A stretch of 64,000 bases of DNA, taken from an uncultured Hyphomicrobiales bacterium (lineage in GTDB: Bacteria; Pseudomonadota; Alphaproteobacteria; Rhizobiales; Beijerinckiaceae). The notes below the pieces were generated by a model. That model was not told where the DNA came from. It saw only the letters and a list, made by a program, of their open reading frames with translations, and ran no database searches. Positions 1 through 7,935 of the stretch are shown here, piece by piece (position 1 is the stretch's first letter; every line of letters begins with the position of its first letter). Location: assembly GCA_903824185.1 (NCBI GenBank), contig CAIJVU010000075.1:1-64000 (forward strand), read 5' to 3'. The position numbers were made by a program, and so were the translations under genes.

Positions 1-99
1 AATATTATATATCACTAGATAGTGTCGGAGCGGTGGGGTAAGACTCTACACTCCGCGCTCAACGAAATTTTGGCTACTTTTTAATCATGCCGATTTCTA

Positions 100-211
100 A
101 AGAAGTAATACGTGAGGTTCGTGATTTCCTATAAGGAAAATTCTCGTTCCTCACGCTATTTGCTATACTGTTACGGGTGTGAGTTTGCGTGAGCTTATCA
201 CGTTACTCACG
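100..211. repeat. Cluster of short CGTGA/TCACG repeats beside the RepA-like gene
   Basis: The pentamer CGTGA or its complement occurs at 111-115, 120-124, 151-155, 188-192, 198-202 and 207-211, in both orientations, in AT-rich DNA immediately downstream of the RepA-like gene. The last copy overlaps its stop codon. Short clustered repeats next to a replication ATPase can be iterons or a replication control site. That role is inference; the repeats are seen. The rest of 1-206 shows no gene. Confidence 0.4.
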
Positions 212-1301
212 ACCATAGCATGCCAATCCCGTTGATGGTACCTGCGAAGATAAGTCGTCTTTCGGTCGCAGCTTTAAGGTTGTCATTAAACCCCTTACGC
301 TTTGTAGCCTCCAGATCGTCAATTCTTCTAGAGTAATAAACCTCGCGAAGTGCCTCTTTGCTTACTGCCTTTACTTCTGGACCATCATTGAATGGCCTTA
401 TCATTTTTCCCCTTTCAATGAGTGTTGTTTCAAAGGCCTCTAAAAAGAATTGTAAGCCAGCGGGTAACCTCCTCTGCTTCTGTTGCGAGCCACCTCTTGC
501 GTTAAGATCAGATAATTCTGCCAATACACAAGTAGTAATCGCATCGTCATCCTCATCTTTACCAATCTCTATGGCTGAAAGTCTAAAGGTAAAGCTTAAC
601 AAGTCTTCATCGTCCTTTTGTTTTTGAATCAGTGCAGTTCTGAGACCAGCCTCATCATTTGATATTTGAATCACACTATCAGCTGCTCCCAACAATGCCG
701 ATGACCCTCGAAGGCCATTATCAGAGTTTTTTCCAGGATGATGGATCCCAACAATCAATGAATTGCCAAGCCTCTTTGAAATCTGATCAAGGTTATAAAT
801 AAACATATTCATATCTTTGCTTAGATTTTCATCAATCCCCGGTATGCAGCGTGAAACTGTATCAAGGAATACAACACAATTTGTGTATTCAGATTTAGTC
901 AATTCTGCATTTATTGCTTCAATAAGTGCATCTACATCTCCGTTCGTAGTACCTAAATTTGGAGCAACCGTTATCAAATTGAATGGTACATTTTCAGATA
1001 TTTGTAGCTCATCTCTGACAGCGATCACACGCTTGCGGAAACCTGCACCACCCTCAGCCGAAATATAGACAACTGGTCTGGATTTAACTATCTGACCTGC
1101 AAACTGCTGACCAGAGGCAATGCATATTGCCATGTGTAGCGCTAAAAAGCTTTTGCCGCTTCCTGGAGAGCCATAAACAAAACATACACCTTCAGCTGGT
1201 AGTAATCTTTTTATGATCCAAGAAGCTTCTAGGTCAGGCTTTATAGAGGCTAATTTTTCAAGAACGAATGTTTTTCGATTTGAACTGCCATAATGTCTCA
1301 T
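207..1301 (-). CDS. RepA-like AAA ATPase (DnaB/RecA-fold helicase family) of the mobile element
   Basis: A 364-residue RecA-fold ATPase of the AAA_25/RepA type common on plasmids and integrative elements. It has a Walker A motif GSPGSGKS at residues 44-51, a Walker B strand VVFLD near 142-146, and the GIHHPGKN...GLRGSSALLGAAD segment near 181-204 that is typical of RepA hexameric helicases. The C-terminal third is poorly conserved. Its start overlaps the stop of the upstream ORF by 4 bases (ATGA), so the two are probably translationally coupled. It may act as a replicative helicase or regulator for the element. No primase domain is visible. The family call is firm; the exact role is inferred. 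Confidence 0.8.
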   Translation of the reverse strand: MRHYGSSNRKTFVLEKLASIKPDLEASWIIKRLLPAEGVCFVYGSPGSGKSFLALHMAICIASGQQFAGQIVKSRPVVYISAEGGAGFRKRVIAVRDELQISENVPFNLITVAPNLGTTNGDVDALIEAINAELTKSEYTNCVVFLDTVSRCIPGIDENLSKDMNMFIYNLDQISKRLGNSLIVGIHHPGKNSDNGLRGSSALLGAADSVIQISNDEAGLRTALIQKQKDDEDLLSFTFRLSAIEIGKDEDDDAITTCVLAELSDLNARGGSQQKQRRLPAGLQFFLEAFETTLIERGKMIRPFNDGPEVKAVSKEALREVYYSRRIDDLEATKRKGFNDNLKAATERRLIFAGTINGIGMLWS

Positions 1302-1846
1302 GACTGGCCCCCATCTTTATGGGGAGTTACAAATATTACGGGATCTCTTTTTACGGCTTTTTGAAACTTATAAAAATCGCTCTGTGTTTGAACCTCGAAT
1401 GGTCCAAAATCTCCTAGATCGGTATATTTCAAGCGTCCAAAATTAACAATCAAGACACCTTTCATCCCCCCTGAAAGCCAATCCTTAGGATTGGTATAAA
1501 CAGCCAATGCAGCATTTTCATTCAGCCTAGGTGCAAGCGGATCGCCTAAAAAACATTCCCCTTCCCATGTACCAAAAAGATTCTTGTTTGGACTCCAAGC
1601 AAGAGTATCAATAACAAACCCACTTGAAAGCTTTACTGGAATGATAAAGGCATCGACCGCTTCACTAGAACGGTTTTTGTCTGATTCAAAATCAAACCGA
1701 CAATCATTCCCAAATATAACCTTAGTAGAGCGTGTGTACTGAATTATCCATTCAGGAATCTTGGCCTCTTTAAGCCAATCTACAAGCTTAAGCTTCATTG
1801 GTGGTAAACTGTAGTAATGAAATGGTGTGTTCCATAGATATGACAT
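1298..1846 (-). CDS. Conserved-looking hypothetical protein of the mobile element
   Basis: An ORF of about 182 residues that I do not recognise. The ATG at 1846 is preferred over a GTG at 1861 because a GGAGGG motif lies just upstream of it. This start also overlaps the stop of the preceding small ORF (TAATG), and its own stop overlaps the start of the RepA-like gene. The protein is soluble, rich in Trp, Phe and Tyr, with no signal peptide or membrane segment. It may be an accessory replication or primase-like protein, since such proteins often precede RepA in these elements, but no catalytic motif is visible. Confidence 0.6.
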   Translation of the reverse strand: MSYLWNTPFHYYSLPPMKLKLVDWLKEAKIPEWIIQYTRSTKVIFGNDCRFDFESDKNRSSEAVDAFIIPVKLSSGFVIDTLAWSPNKNLFGTWEGECFLGDPLAPRLNENAALAVYTNPKDWLSGGMKGVLIVNFGRLKYTDLGDFGPFEVQTQSDFYKFQKAVKRDPVIFVTPHKDGGQS

Positions 1847-2073
1847 TAGCTTGCCCTCCACTCTTTAGGGCAGCCATTTACAGGGCAAGACAACCATTCC
1901 CGTAAAATCCAGTTTGCCTTCAATGATCTGCTGGCTGTTGGCTTTTTGTGTTGAGCTTTTGTTATATATTTGCTATTATATAAACACTTACAAAATTTCT
2001 GGTTGTTGACTGCAAGTCGCAAGCCATTTCCAGCGCCGCTCCCACCACGGGCGGCGTTTTTTTCTATATTCAT
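1846..2073 (-). CDS. Small hypothetical protein between alpA-like gene and the unknown ORF
   Basis: A 75-residue ORF that starts one base after the AlpA-like stop and ends coupled (TAATG) to the next gene. It has paired cysteines (FCKC near 28-31 and SCPVNGC near the C-terminus) that could bind a metal, and an N-terminal ARGGSGAGN stretch. Its compact operon position favours a real gene, but the composition is odd and part of it overlaps a GC-rich hairpin-like stretch near 2035-2060, so it could be fortuitous. No function can be assigned. Confidence 0.4.
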   Translation of the reverse strand: MNIEKNAARGGSGAGNGLRLAVNNQKFCKCLYNSKYITKAQHKKPTASRSLKANWILREWLSCPVNGCPKEWRAS

Positions 2074-2074
2074 C

Positions 2075-2281
2075 TCATGATGCCTTAGTTACTTCTATTG
2101 CGGCTCTGAGCTCGGATCGTTTCCACCGTGGCAGTTTATTTGTAATATAATATGGTTTCGGCAGTTTGCTTTGTGCAACCATCTTCCAAAATTGACTTAC
2201 ACAAATATTTAGCTCTTTTGACGACTCCTTAGCAGTAAGGAGTGGATCTTCGGGAAAATATTGAAAATCTTGTTTTGTCAT
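2075..2281 (-). CDS. AlpA-family helix-turn-helix regulator / excisionase-like protein
   Basis: A 68-residue MerR-superfamily winged helix protein of the AlpA/excisionase type. The pattern LLTAKESSKELNICVSQFWK followed by KLPKPYYITNKLPRWKRSEL is the usual helix-turn-helix plus wing. A strong ribosome binding site (GGAGG) lies just upstream of the ATG. In P4-like and related islands AlpA activates the integrase or promotes excision. Here it heads the group leading to the RepA-like gene. The family is clear from the sequence; its target promoter is unknown. Confidence 0.8.
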   Translation of the reverse strand: MTKQDFQYFPEDPLLTAKESSKELNICVSQFWKMVAQSKLPKPYYITNKLPRWKRSELRAAIEVTKAS

Positions 2282-2369
2282 AAGTACCTCCGTGGTTTTG
2301 GGTACATCGACAAATAGACCTATGGATTAACATGCACAAAATCCCCTAAATAAAATTATTTTGCTGTTT

Positions 2370-2939
2370 TTAGGGATGTTGCTTTTTGTATTGTTCTATC
2401 CAGTTTTTAAGATTGTTCTCAAAAGAAACATCTAAATCACTTATTAGAGATGCAGTATATCTGCATAATCTTACAAATGGACCGCTGGGTTTAGCTTTTG
2501 TATTAGTACTACTTTTACTAATGCCAGGTGGCTTATCAGTTTCTATCAAGGTTACTTCTGCCAAAGCTTCATAGAGAGGATGCCATTGATTTTTTCTTGG
2601 ACGCCCTTTGCCTTTTGTATTAGGAAATTTTAAGACTTTATATTCTTCAATATTTTTTACATATACACTAAAAGTATTTAATTTTTCTGCAATATGTAAA
2701 GGAAATAGTTCACTTATGTTTTGACTTTCTAATACTTTAATAAGTTTTTCTATATATGAAATTTGGCTATTTAATTGTTCAATATTATAATAATTTGAAG
2801 CGAAATAACTCGCCAATATTTCTGCAATTAATTTAATGCTTTTTTCTTTTAATTTTTTTCTATTTCCTAAATATTCGCTCCAATCTTGTGCGTTTAAATG
2901 TTTTTCAAATATCTGTTTTATTTTTTCAGACTCTGACAT
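2370..2939 (-). CDS. Hypothetical AT-rich gene directly downstream of the integrase
   Basis: An ORF of 189 residues using the ATG at 2939, which follows the integrase stop by one base. A longer reading from 3020 would overlap the integrase and is less likely. The protein is Lys-, Asn- and Ile-rich, mostly helical, without membrane segments, and holds a KGKGRPRKNQW basic patch near the middle that could contact DNA. I do not recognise the family. It may be element cargo or an integrase accessory factor; both are guesses. Confidence 0.55.
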   Translation of the reverse strand: MSESEKIKQIFEKHLNAQDWSEYLGNRKKLKEKSIKLIAEILASYFASNYYNIEQLNSQISYIEKLIKVLESQNISELFPLHIAEKLNTFSVYVKNIEEYKVLKFPNTKGKGRPRKNQWHPLYEALAEVTLIETDKPPGISKSSTNTKAKPSGPFVRLCRYTASLISDLDVSFENNLKNWIEQYKKQHP

Positions 2940-2940
2940 A

Positions 2941-4248
2941 TTAATGGCTCTCATTGAATAAATAATTTGACCAATCGTCCATGAGCTTTCTTCTTTTTTG
3001 AAACATATCGCCTCTTGCATACGAGGTTTCAGTTTTATCGCCTATGACATGCGCTAATGCCGCCTCAGCTAATATTGTTTGATAACTTGTTGCCTCACCA
3101 CACCAGTCACGAAAAGTACTTCTAAAGCCATGAACAGAAATTGGCTTGTCCGTTTCCCTGTCTAGCCACTTAGCCTTTCCATTGTCTTGAACCGTGTTCA
3201 TGCGTCTCAGAAGCATCAACATAGACATCTGGCTCATAAAATTACCAGTGCGAGTACTTGGAAATACAGGGCTATCGTAACCTCTTGATAACGGCAGAAC
3301 TCTTTTTAATAATTCCAGTACTGGCTTACAAAGTGGTACTCTGTGCTCCTTGCCCCTTTTGGTACGTGAACCGGGAATAATCCAAATTCCCTCATCGATG
3401 TTAATTTCACGCCATTTTGCATTCAAACATTCACTTGTACGAACAGCTGTTAAAATTGTTACTTGCAGTGCTATGGCATCAATGGAGTCTTTTTTGATAA
3501 GCTCATTCATGAAATCAGGCATTTGTTGCCATGGAAGCGCTGGATGATGCTTTGGCTCTTTACCATTTACCTTTGCGGGTAATGGATAGCCTCCCTCACG
3601 AAGGTTGCCCTGCCACCTTGCGGGATTATCACCTGTCCTTAGATCTTTGAAGGCAGCATAATCTAATATTTTTTCAATTCGTCCACGTATACGTGACGCA
3701 CTTTCTGGGATTTTTGTCCAAATAGGATCAAGAACTTGCCTAATATGCTCTTTTGTAATGTCTTTTACTGGTAAATGGCCAATCACGGGAAAAACATAAG
3801 CTCTTAACGAGCTCGGCCATTGCTTGGCATGAATAGCATTTTTCCATTCTGATTGTTTTTTATCTATAAACTCCAAGGCTATTGCTTCAAAAGTGTTTTT
3901 AAGTTCAAATTTTCTTTGATTAGCTGCCCTCTCTTCCCGTTCTTTTTCATCTGACTGGTTCTTAAGCTTAAATTCAATGGGATCAATTTTTTGTTTTAGC
4001 ATTGCCTTTTTTTCATGGGCTTTGGCGCGAGCTTGAACGAGCGTTAACTCACCTAAATTTTCATTATCTCCATAACTACCAAGTCCCATTTCTCTGGATT
4101 TACCATCAAGGGTGTATCTAAACAGCCAAGACTTCGATCCATTTGGAGTAATCTGCAAATACAGCCCATCTTTATCGCCAATCCTAATTGGCCGATTGGT
4201 ATTTTGTGGGTGTTTTGCGGTTTCAATACCGCGAACTGTCAAAGCCAT
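2941..4248 (-). CDS. P4-type tyrosine recombinase (integrase)
   Basis: A 435-residue site-specific tyrosine recombinase. The N-terminal DUF4102 arm-binding domain (residues 1-90, with GDKDGLYLQI and the SWLFRY strand) is followed by a core-binding domain and a catalytic domain. The catalytic residues are visible: Arg270 in TAVRTSECL, His373 and Arg376 in HGFR, His400 in AALAHVIGD and nucleophile Tyr410. It should integrate and excise the element at a tRNA 3' end, which is usual for this family. It sits at the right edge of the AT-rich segment beside an att-like sequence. Full length, no frameshift. Confidence 0.95.
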   Translation of the reverse strand: MALTVRGIETAKHPQNTNRPIRIGDKDGLYLQITPNGSKSWLFRYTLDGKSREMGLGSYGDNENLGELTLVQARAKAHEKKAMLKQKIDPIEFKLKNQSDEKEREERAANQRKFELKNTFEAIALEFIDKKQSEWKNAIHAKQWPSSLRAYVFPVIGHLPVKDITKEHIRQVLDPIWTKIPESASRIRGRIEKILDYAAFKDLRTGDNPARWQGNLREGGYPLPAKVNGKEPKHHPALPWQQMPDFMNELIKKDSIDAIALQVTILTAVRTSECLNAKWREINIDEGIWIIPGSRTKRGKEHRVPLCKPVLELLKRVLPLSRGYDSPVFPSTRTGNFMSQMSMLMLLRRMNTVQDNGKAKWLDRETDKPISVHGFRSTFRDWCGEATSYQTILAEAALAHVIGDKTETSYARGDMFQKRRKLMDDWSNYLFNESH

Positions 4249-4282
4249 TTAATACCACCAAATTTATGGGCAAATAACTCAT

Positions 4283-4302
4283 TACCCCCATATCTACCCC
4301 CA
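4283..4302. repeat. Paired TACCCCCA repeats, candidate integrase arm sites
   Basis: Two perfect copies of TACCCCCA at 4283-4290 and 4295-4302, spaced 12 bases, lie between the integrase start and the att-like sequence. Arm-type sites of tyrosine integrases are short direct repeats placed this way, so integrase or excisionase binding is a reasonable inference. They may also affect the integrase promoter. Confidence 0.4.
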
Positions 4303-4418
4303 AATATACTGTAGCTTGAGATAGATTGAAATAGATGGTAGGGAGTTAGAGCTATAAAATAATTAATAAAAACAATATATTTTAGCTCATTGTAGATTGT
4401 CTTCTATTTTAATACTAA

Positions 4419-4435
4419 GGACCCCCTCTCCGCCA
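4419..4435 (+). other. Putative att fragment resembling a tRNA-Ser 3' end
   Basis: The + strand reads GGACCCCCTCTCCGCCA. The last ten or so bases match the 3' end usual for bacterial serine tRNAs, but no tRNA body precedes it. The AT-rich foreign DNA stops here and ordinary chromosomal genes begin. This fits the distal att copy of an element whose intact tRNA would lie to the left of the window. Short match, so moderate confidence. Confidence 0.4.
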
Positions 4436-4492
4436 CTGAAATTGTTTAAAATACTGATTTTCCTCAGTTTAAAAAAGCTAACATTTCAACAA

Positions 4493-5704
4493 TCATTTGA
4501 ACTCATGCACCAAAACACCGTCGATGGGATCAACCTCATTATTCCATGGCTGCTGGATTAAGGCATTGAGGGTTTGGTGATACCCGGCTGCCTTGCGGGC
4601 ATTGATCCCTTCAGAGGTAAAATCAATATCTTTGTTTTGATCTTCATCCTCCAAACGGGGGGCAACTAATTTGATCACATGCATGGTTGTTGCACATCCC
4701 CAATCGATCAAATCACGCAACTCCTTATCTTTTTTAAATTGTGCCGGAATTTTGTCACCAATCAGTCGAATGACATGACGAAGCAGATGCAATTTCTTTT
4801 CTTTGTCAATGTAGTGATCGCGGCTGGCAAATTGGATGTCTTTGTATTTTGTTAGAACTGTCTTCAAATTTTCAGGTTCATCGCTCACGGGATTCCACAG
4901 GTGAACCGAAAAAATAATCGAACTGAGACGGGGCTTGTCATCCAAAACCGCCTCGATCGGGGAGTTCGAATAAATCGCTCCATCCCAATAGGGTTGGCCA
5001 TCGATACGAATGGCTGGAAAGGCCGGCGGTAAAGCACCGGACGCCATAATGTGATCAATCGTGATGACCTCATCTCGATTGTCAAAATAGCGCATCTCAC
5101 CCGTATTTGCGTTGACGGCGCCGACGGTCAATCTGACTTTTTTGGAATTCAGATAATCGAGATCAATGAGTGCGCTCAAGGTTTCTTTCAGGGGTTCGGT
5201 TGAATAATAAGACGCCCATTCGATGCCGACCTTCCGATAGGGATTCATCCAAGCGAGCACATTGGGTGTAAAAAATCCTCTGATACCGTTGGAAAAAGTC
5301 CAAAAATTAAACGCCTCCTTGGATGTGCCAAAATATCGTCGTCCGTGGCTTTCCATCAAATCCCAAAAATCAGTGAGGGCCGCCATGCGCTTTTCGGGAG
5401 GATTACCCGCAATCAGTCCGGCATTGATTGCACCGATCGATGTCCCGATAACCCAGTGAGGATGGACTTGGCATTCAGTGAGGGCTTGATAGACACCCCA
5501 TTGATAGGCCCCTAATGCACCGCCCCCTTGAAACACCAAGACGAGTGGCTTGCCTTGAGGTAGGGTTTTGCTGACATTTTTAATGAGGTCACTTGTTGTC
5601 ATGAATTTTTCAATCTTTGATTTTTTAGTCCTTGATTTTATAATCTTTGTCTTGCCCCTTTCGGGGTTTTGATGAGACGCAAAAAACGCAGCCTGAGACG
5701 TCAT
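4493..5704 (-). CDS. Patatin-like phospholipase
   Basis: A 403-residue patatin-family acyl hydrolase with a Ser-Asp dyad. The oxyanion loop GGGALGAY is at residues 60-67, the nucleophile Ser89 lies in GTSIG, and the catalytic Asp241 lies in YWDGAIYSNSPIE. The C-terminal region, with its Tyr/Arg-rich helices, resembles the DUF3734 extension seen in related alphaproteobacterial proteins. It probably cleaves membrane or storage lipids. No signal peptide is evident. The first 34 residues are Lys-rich and poorly conserved in style; an internal ATG at 5602 is an equally likely start. The gene is alone, with no operon partner. Confidence 0.85.
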   Translation of the reverse strand: MTSQAAFFASHQNPERGKTKIIKSRTKKSKIEKFMTTSDLIKNVSKTLPQGKPLVLVFQGGGALGAYQWGVYQALTECQVHPHWVIGTSIGAINAGLIAGNPPEKRMAALTDFWDLMESHGRRYFGTSKEAFNFWTFSNGIRGFFTPNVLAWMNPYRKVGIEWASYYSTEPLKETLSALIDLDYLNSKKVRLTVGAVNANTGEMRYFDNRDEVITIDHIMASGALPPAFPAIRIDGQPYWDGAIYSNSPIEAVLDDKPRLSSIIFSVHLWNPVSDEPENLKTVLTKYKDIQFASRDHYIDKEKKLHLLRHVIRLIGDKIPAQFKKDKELRDLIDWGCATTMHVIKLVAPRLEDEDQNKDIDFTSEGINARKAAGYHQTLNALIQQPWNNEVDPIDGVLVHEFK

Positions 5705-5840
5705 GGTCAGGAAGAGCGCCGCTTTGATGGCTTGCTCGTGGTCAACCCATGATTTGGCAAATGTCTCGCTTTGATATGCGCAAATCAGGATGGCTAAACG
5801 TGAAGCCTATTGGAGAACGCAATCATCTAATCAAAGAAAG

Positions 5841-5865
5841 TGATGCGTGGATTAACCACGCATCA
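5841..5865 (-). terminator. Perfect 10-bp hairpin downstream of the small secreted protein gene
   Basis: TGATGCGTGG at 5841-5850 and its exact complement at 5856-5865 enclose a 5-base loop. Read on the minus strand it is followed by CTTTCTTTG. This fits a rho-independent terminator for the gene ending at 5883. Confidence 0.6.
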
Positions 5866-5882
5866 TATCGACGATCTGACAA

Positions 5883-6173
5883 TTACCGCAGACCGTGCTC
5901 AACATAATCCATAAGCATTTGGCCATTTGACATTTTCGTATCTTTGACGAGATAGGCCTTGCCTTTATGCATCACAATGATTGACTTGCTATCAATCAAA
6001 ACACCGCCCTTGACGACATCGTCAATCATAGCACTTGCGGCCATTGGCATTTGCTTGATGCCGTTTTGCGTGAATACCAGAAAAGTATCATGTTCAGTCG
6101 TGTCTGCGAAAGTCGGAACTGCAAACAAGCCAGCAAACAAGAGTGCTGCCGTAAAAATGGTCGTGCGTTTCAT
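5883..6173 (-). CDS. Small secreted protein of unknown function
   Basis: A 96-residue protein with a clear Sec signal peptide: KR at the N-terminus, hydrophobic core to about residue 20 and a likely cut after FADT or nearby. The mature part of about 73 residues includes FTQNGIKQMPMAASAM and ends DYVEHGLR, with several Met residues but no Cys. I do not recognise the family. It probably resides in the periplasm. A strong hairpin follows the gene, so it looks monocistronic. Confidence 0.6.
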   Translation of the reverse strand: MKRTTIFTAALLFAGLFAVPTFADTTEHDTFLVFTQNGIKQMPMAASAMIDDVVKGGVLIDSKSIIVMHKGKAYLVKDTKMSNGQMLMDYVEHGLR

Positions 6174-6893
6174 TTCAATTTGTCCTTTAAAAATTTGGCG
6201 TTAAGTCGATATGGAAAATAGTCAACGTCATCATGAGGTGAGTTGAATAAAAGTCAGACAGTTTGTCGGCTTTTACTCAAACGATACGCTTTGTTTTAAC
6301 CCTTAATGCGCAGGTAGTTTTGACACATGCACTCTTATTCATCCTCATTAAAATTGAGAAAGTGAGGATCATTGCAAATGAATAAATTCTACCCAAACCT
6401 TAAGGGCATTTTTTACATTTTGAACTACGCAACGCGTCGATTGGTAGAAAGTGAGTGACGGGCCCATGTCCGAGGCCCGACAATAGGAGGGCCTAAGAAT
6501 TGGCATCATCTGGCTTTATAAATCCATACAAGCCATATCCCTTATGCTGCAAAACAGCATCTTTGAGGAATGCACGTCATACGGCTACAAAGAATGCCAG
6601 TGGTTTTCCATCATAAACCCCCACCTTCAACATGAGTGGGATACGCATTGGACTCAAACAAACTATTGAGGTTCAAAAAAAAGACGCTGCACTATAAATA
6701 AGATTAAACTAGTGTCGAATTTTTCACTTCGTAAAATGAAGTGGCAGCGCCCTCATAATGAGTTTTCACTCCATAGTATCATAGTTGATCGCAAGCCTTG
6801 GGTCAATTGAAAAAGGATTTTGCCAATACCCCCTATTGAGCGAGCGCTGGCAAAATCCACTTTCTAAAAACTGTCATTAAGGCATCAGGGTTA
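6174..6893. other. Long spacer with no confident gene
   Basis: About 720 bases separate the small secreted protein gene from the copper protein gene. I see a short inverted repeat (CACTTC...GAAGTG) at 6725-6743, which could form a weak hairpin, and one short ORF at 6544-6669 listed separately. No tRNA or other structured RNA is recognisable. Confidence 0.5.
6544..6669 (+). CDS. Possible micro-ORF or gene remnant
   Basis: A 41-codon ORF from ATG. Its translation has a protein-like, aromatic-rich makeup (FEECTSYGYKECQWFSIINP near the start). The open frame continues upstream of the ATG for about 20 codons without a start, which suggests a truncated remnant rather than an intact gene. No ribosome binding site is evident and no family is recognised. 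Confidence 0.2.
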   Translation: MLQNSIFEECTSYGYKECQWFSIINPHLQHEWDTHWTQTNY

Positions 6894-7874
6894 TTAATGC
6901 GCGTGGGCATGACCCCCTTGATTGCCACCCATGCCATCGACTTTGAACCGCACGGGCACAACGCCGCCGCGCTCAAAGGTCAGCGTACCGTCAATCCATT
7001 CCCCTTCCGACAAGGCCCTTTTGGGCTTGATAAACATCAAATGGTAAGAACCGGTTTTTAATTCAACCGTTGCACCCGCCGGAATTTCCAAACCCTTGTC
7101 CAAGGCACGCATGCGCATTACACCATCGCTCATGGACATTTCATGAATTTCCACCTGATCGGAAACCGATACTGTTGCCGCAATCAAACGATCTGCTTTG
7201 TCCCCCCAATTGCGGATGGTGACATAGCCACCGGCAACTGGTGCGCCATTGGGTGTGACGCGCGATCGTGCGTTTCTGATATCCAAATGGGCTTGTTCTT
7301 TTTTGACAATTTTAAGGACTGGGGCCGGCGCTTTTAATTTTTCGCGTGCTTCGGTCTGAGCAGCCTCTTCAACCCAACGTCGCTCACCTTGTTCGCAGAT
7401 CTGCACAACAGGAAAAGACAACACTTGATCCAGTTTCAAATCATCACTGGCATAGAGCTCAAACCCAAATTCTCCGCGGACTTTATCGGCCAAAAGACCT
7501 TCGGACCATGTGATGTCTTTAATGCCTTCAACAACCTGTCCTTGCGCACCGGTCCATGGTTTTTCAAATTTGGCGGCCCGTGTCTGCGATTTAAAACGTT
7601 CTTGCGTATCGACTTTTGTGACAATGATCCCTTCGGGAATTGTGACCGAGACACGTGTGGTTCCCGAACCATCGCATCCATGGCCGATGGCAATCGAGAG
7701 ATGAAGCGCTTGGCCGGGCGCAACAACTTGCCTATCCAAAACGGCATGCGCCCAAACAGGGGCGATCATCATATTGCAAAAAAGAAAACAGGCAGTAGCC
7801 CATGCAAGCGAAGACTTGTGGTTGATGGTTTGAAGCATAGGCAGTGTTTGAGGACGCTGCATCATTAGAGTCAC
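6894..7874 (-). CDS. DUF1775 (YcnI-like) and PCu(A)C copper chaperone fusion, exported
   Basis: A 326-residue exported protein. A signal peptide (hydrophobic segment near 24-42, ending VWA-HA) precedes a YcnI/DUF1775 domain starting with the His of the mature N-terminus and containing IGHGCDGSGTTRVSVTIPEG. A second domain is PCu(A)C, with VEIHEMSMSDGVMRM and YHLMFIKP giving the H-M-(x)n-M and H-x-M copper ligands. Both domains bind copper in characterised relatives, often delivering it to cytochrome oxidase. A His-rich tail (HAHAH) follows. The downstream position after a DUF2946 gene supports a copper role. Two domains in one chain are less usual than separate genes. Confidence 0.85.
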   Translation of the reverse strand: MTLMMQRPQTLPMLQTINHKSSLAWATACFLFCNMMIAPVWAHAVLDRQVVAPGQALHLSIAIGHGCDGSGTTRVSVTIPEGIIVTKVDTQERFKSQTRAAKFEKPWTGAQGQVVEGIKDITWSEGLLADKVRGEFGFELYASDDLKLDQVLSFPVVQICEQGERRWVEEAAQTEAREKLKAPAPVLKIVKKEQAHLDIRNARSRVTPNGAPVAGGYVTIRNWGDKADRLIAATVSVSDQVEIHEMSMSDGVMRMRALDKGLEIPAGATVELKTGSYHLMFIKPKRALSEGEWIDGTLTFERGGVVPVRFKVDGMGGNQGGHAHAH

Positions 7875-7935
7875 CTTTAGATGGAATGAATATCGTGTGG
7901 GATGTTTGACGGCATCCCTATGAAGCTCATGAAAA

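Noticed and set aside
1-60. Possible tRNA-like GGAGCGGTGGGG stretch at the left edge
   Set aside because: No cloverleaf or T-arm could be traced; only a loose resemblance to a tRNA end.
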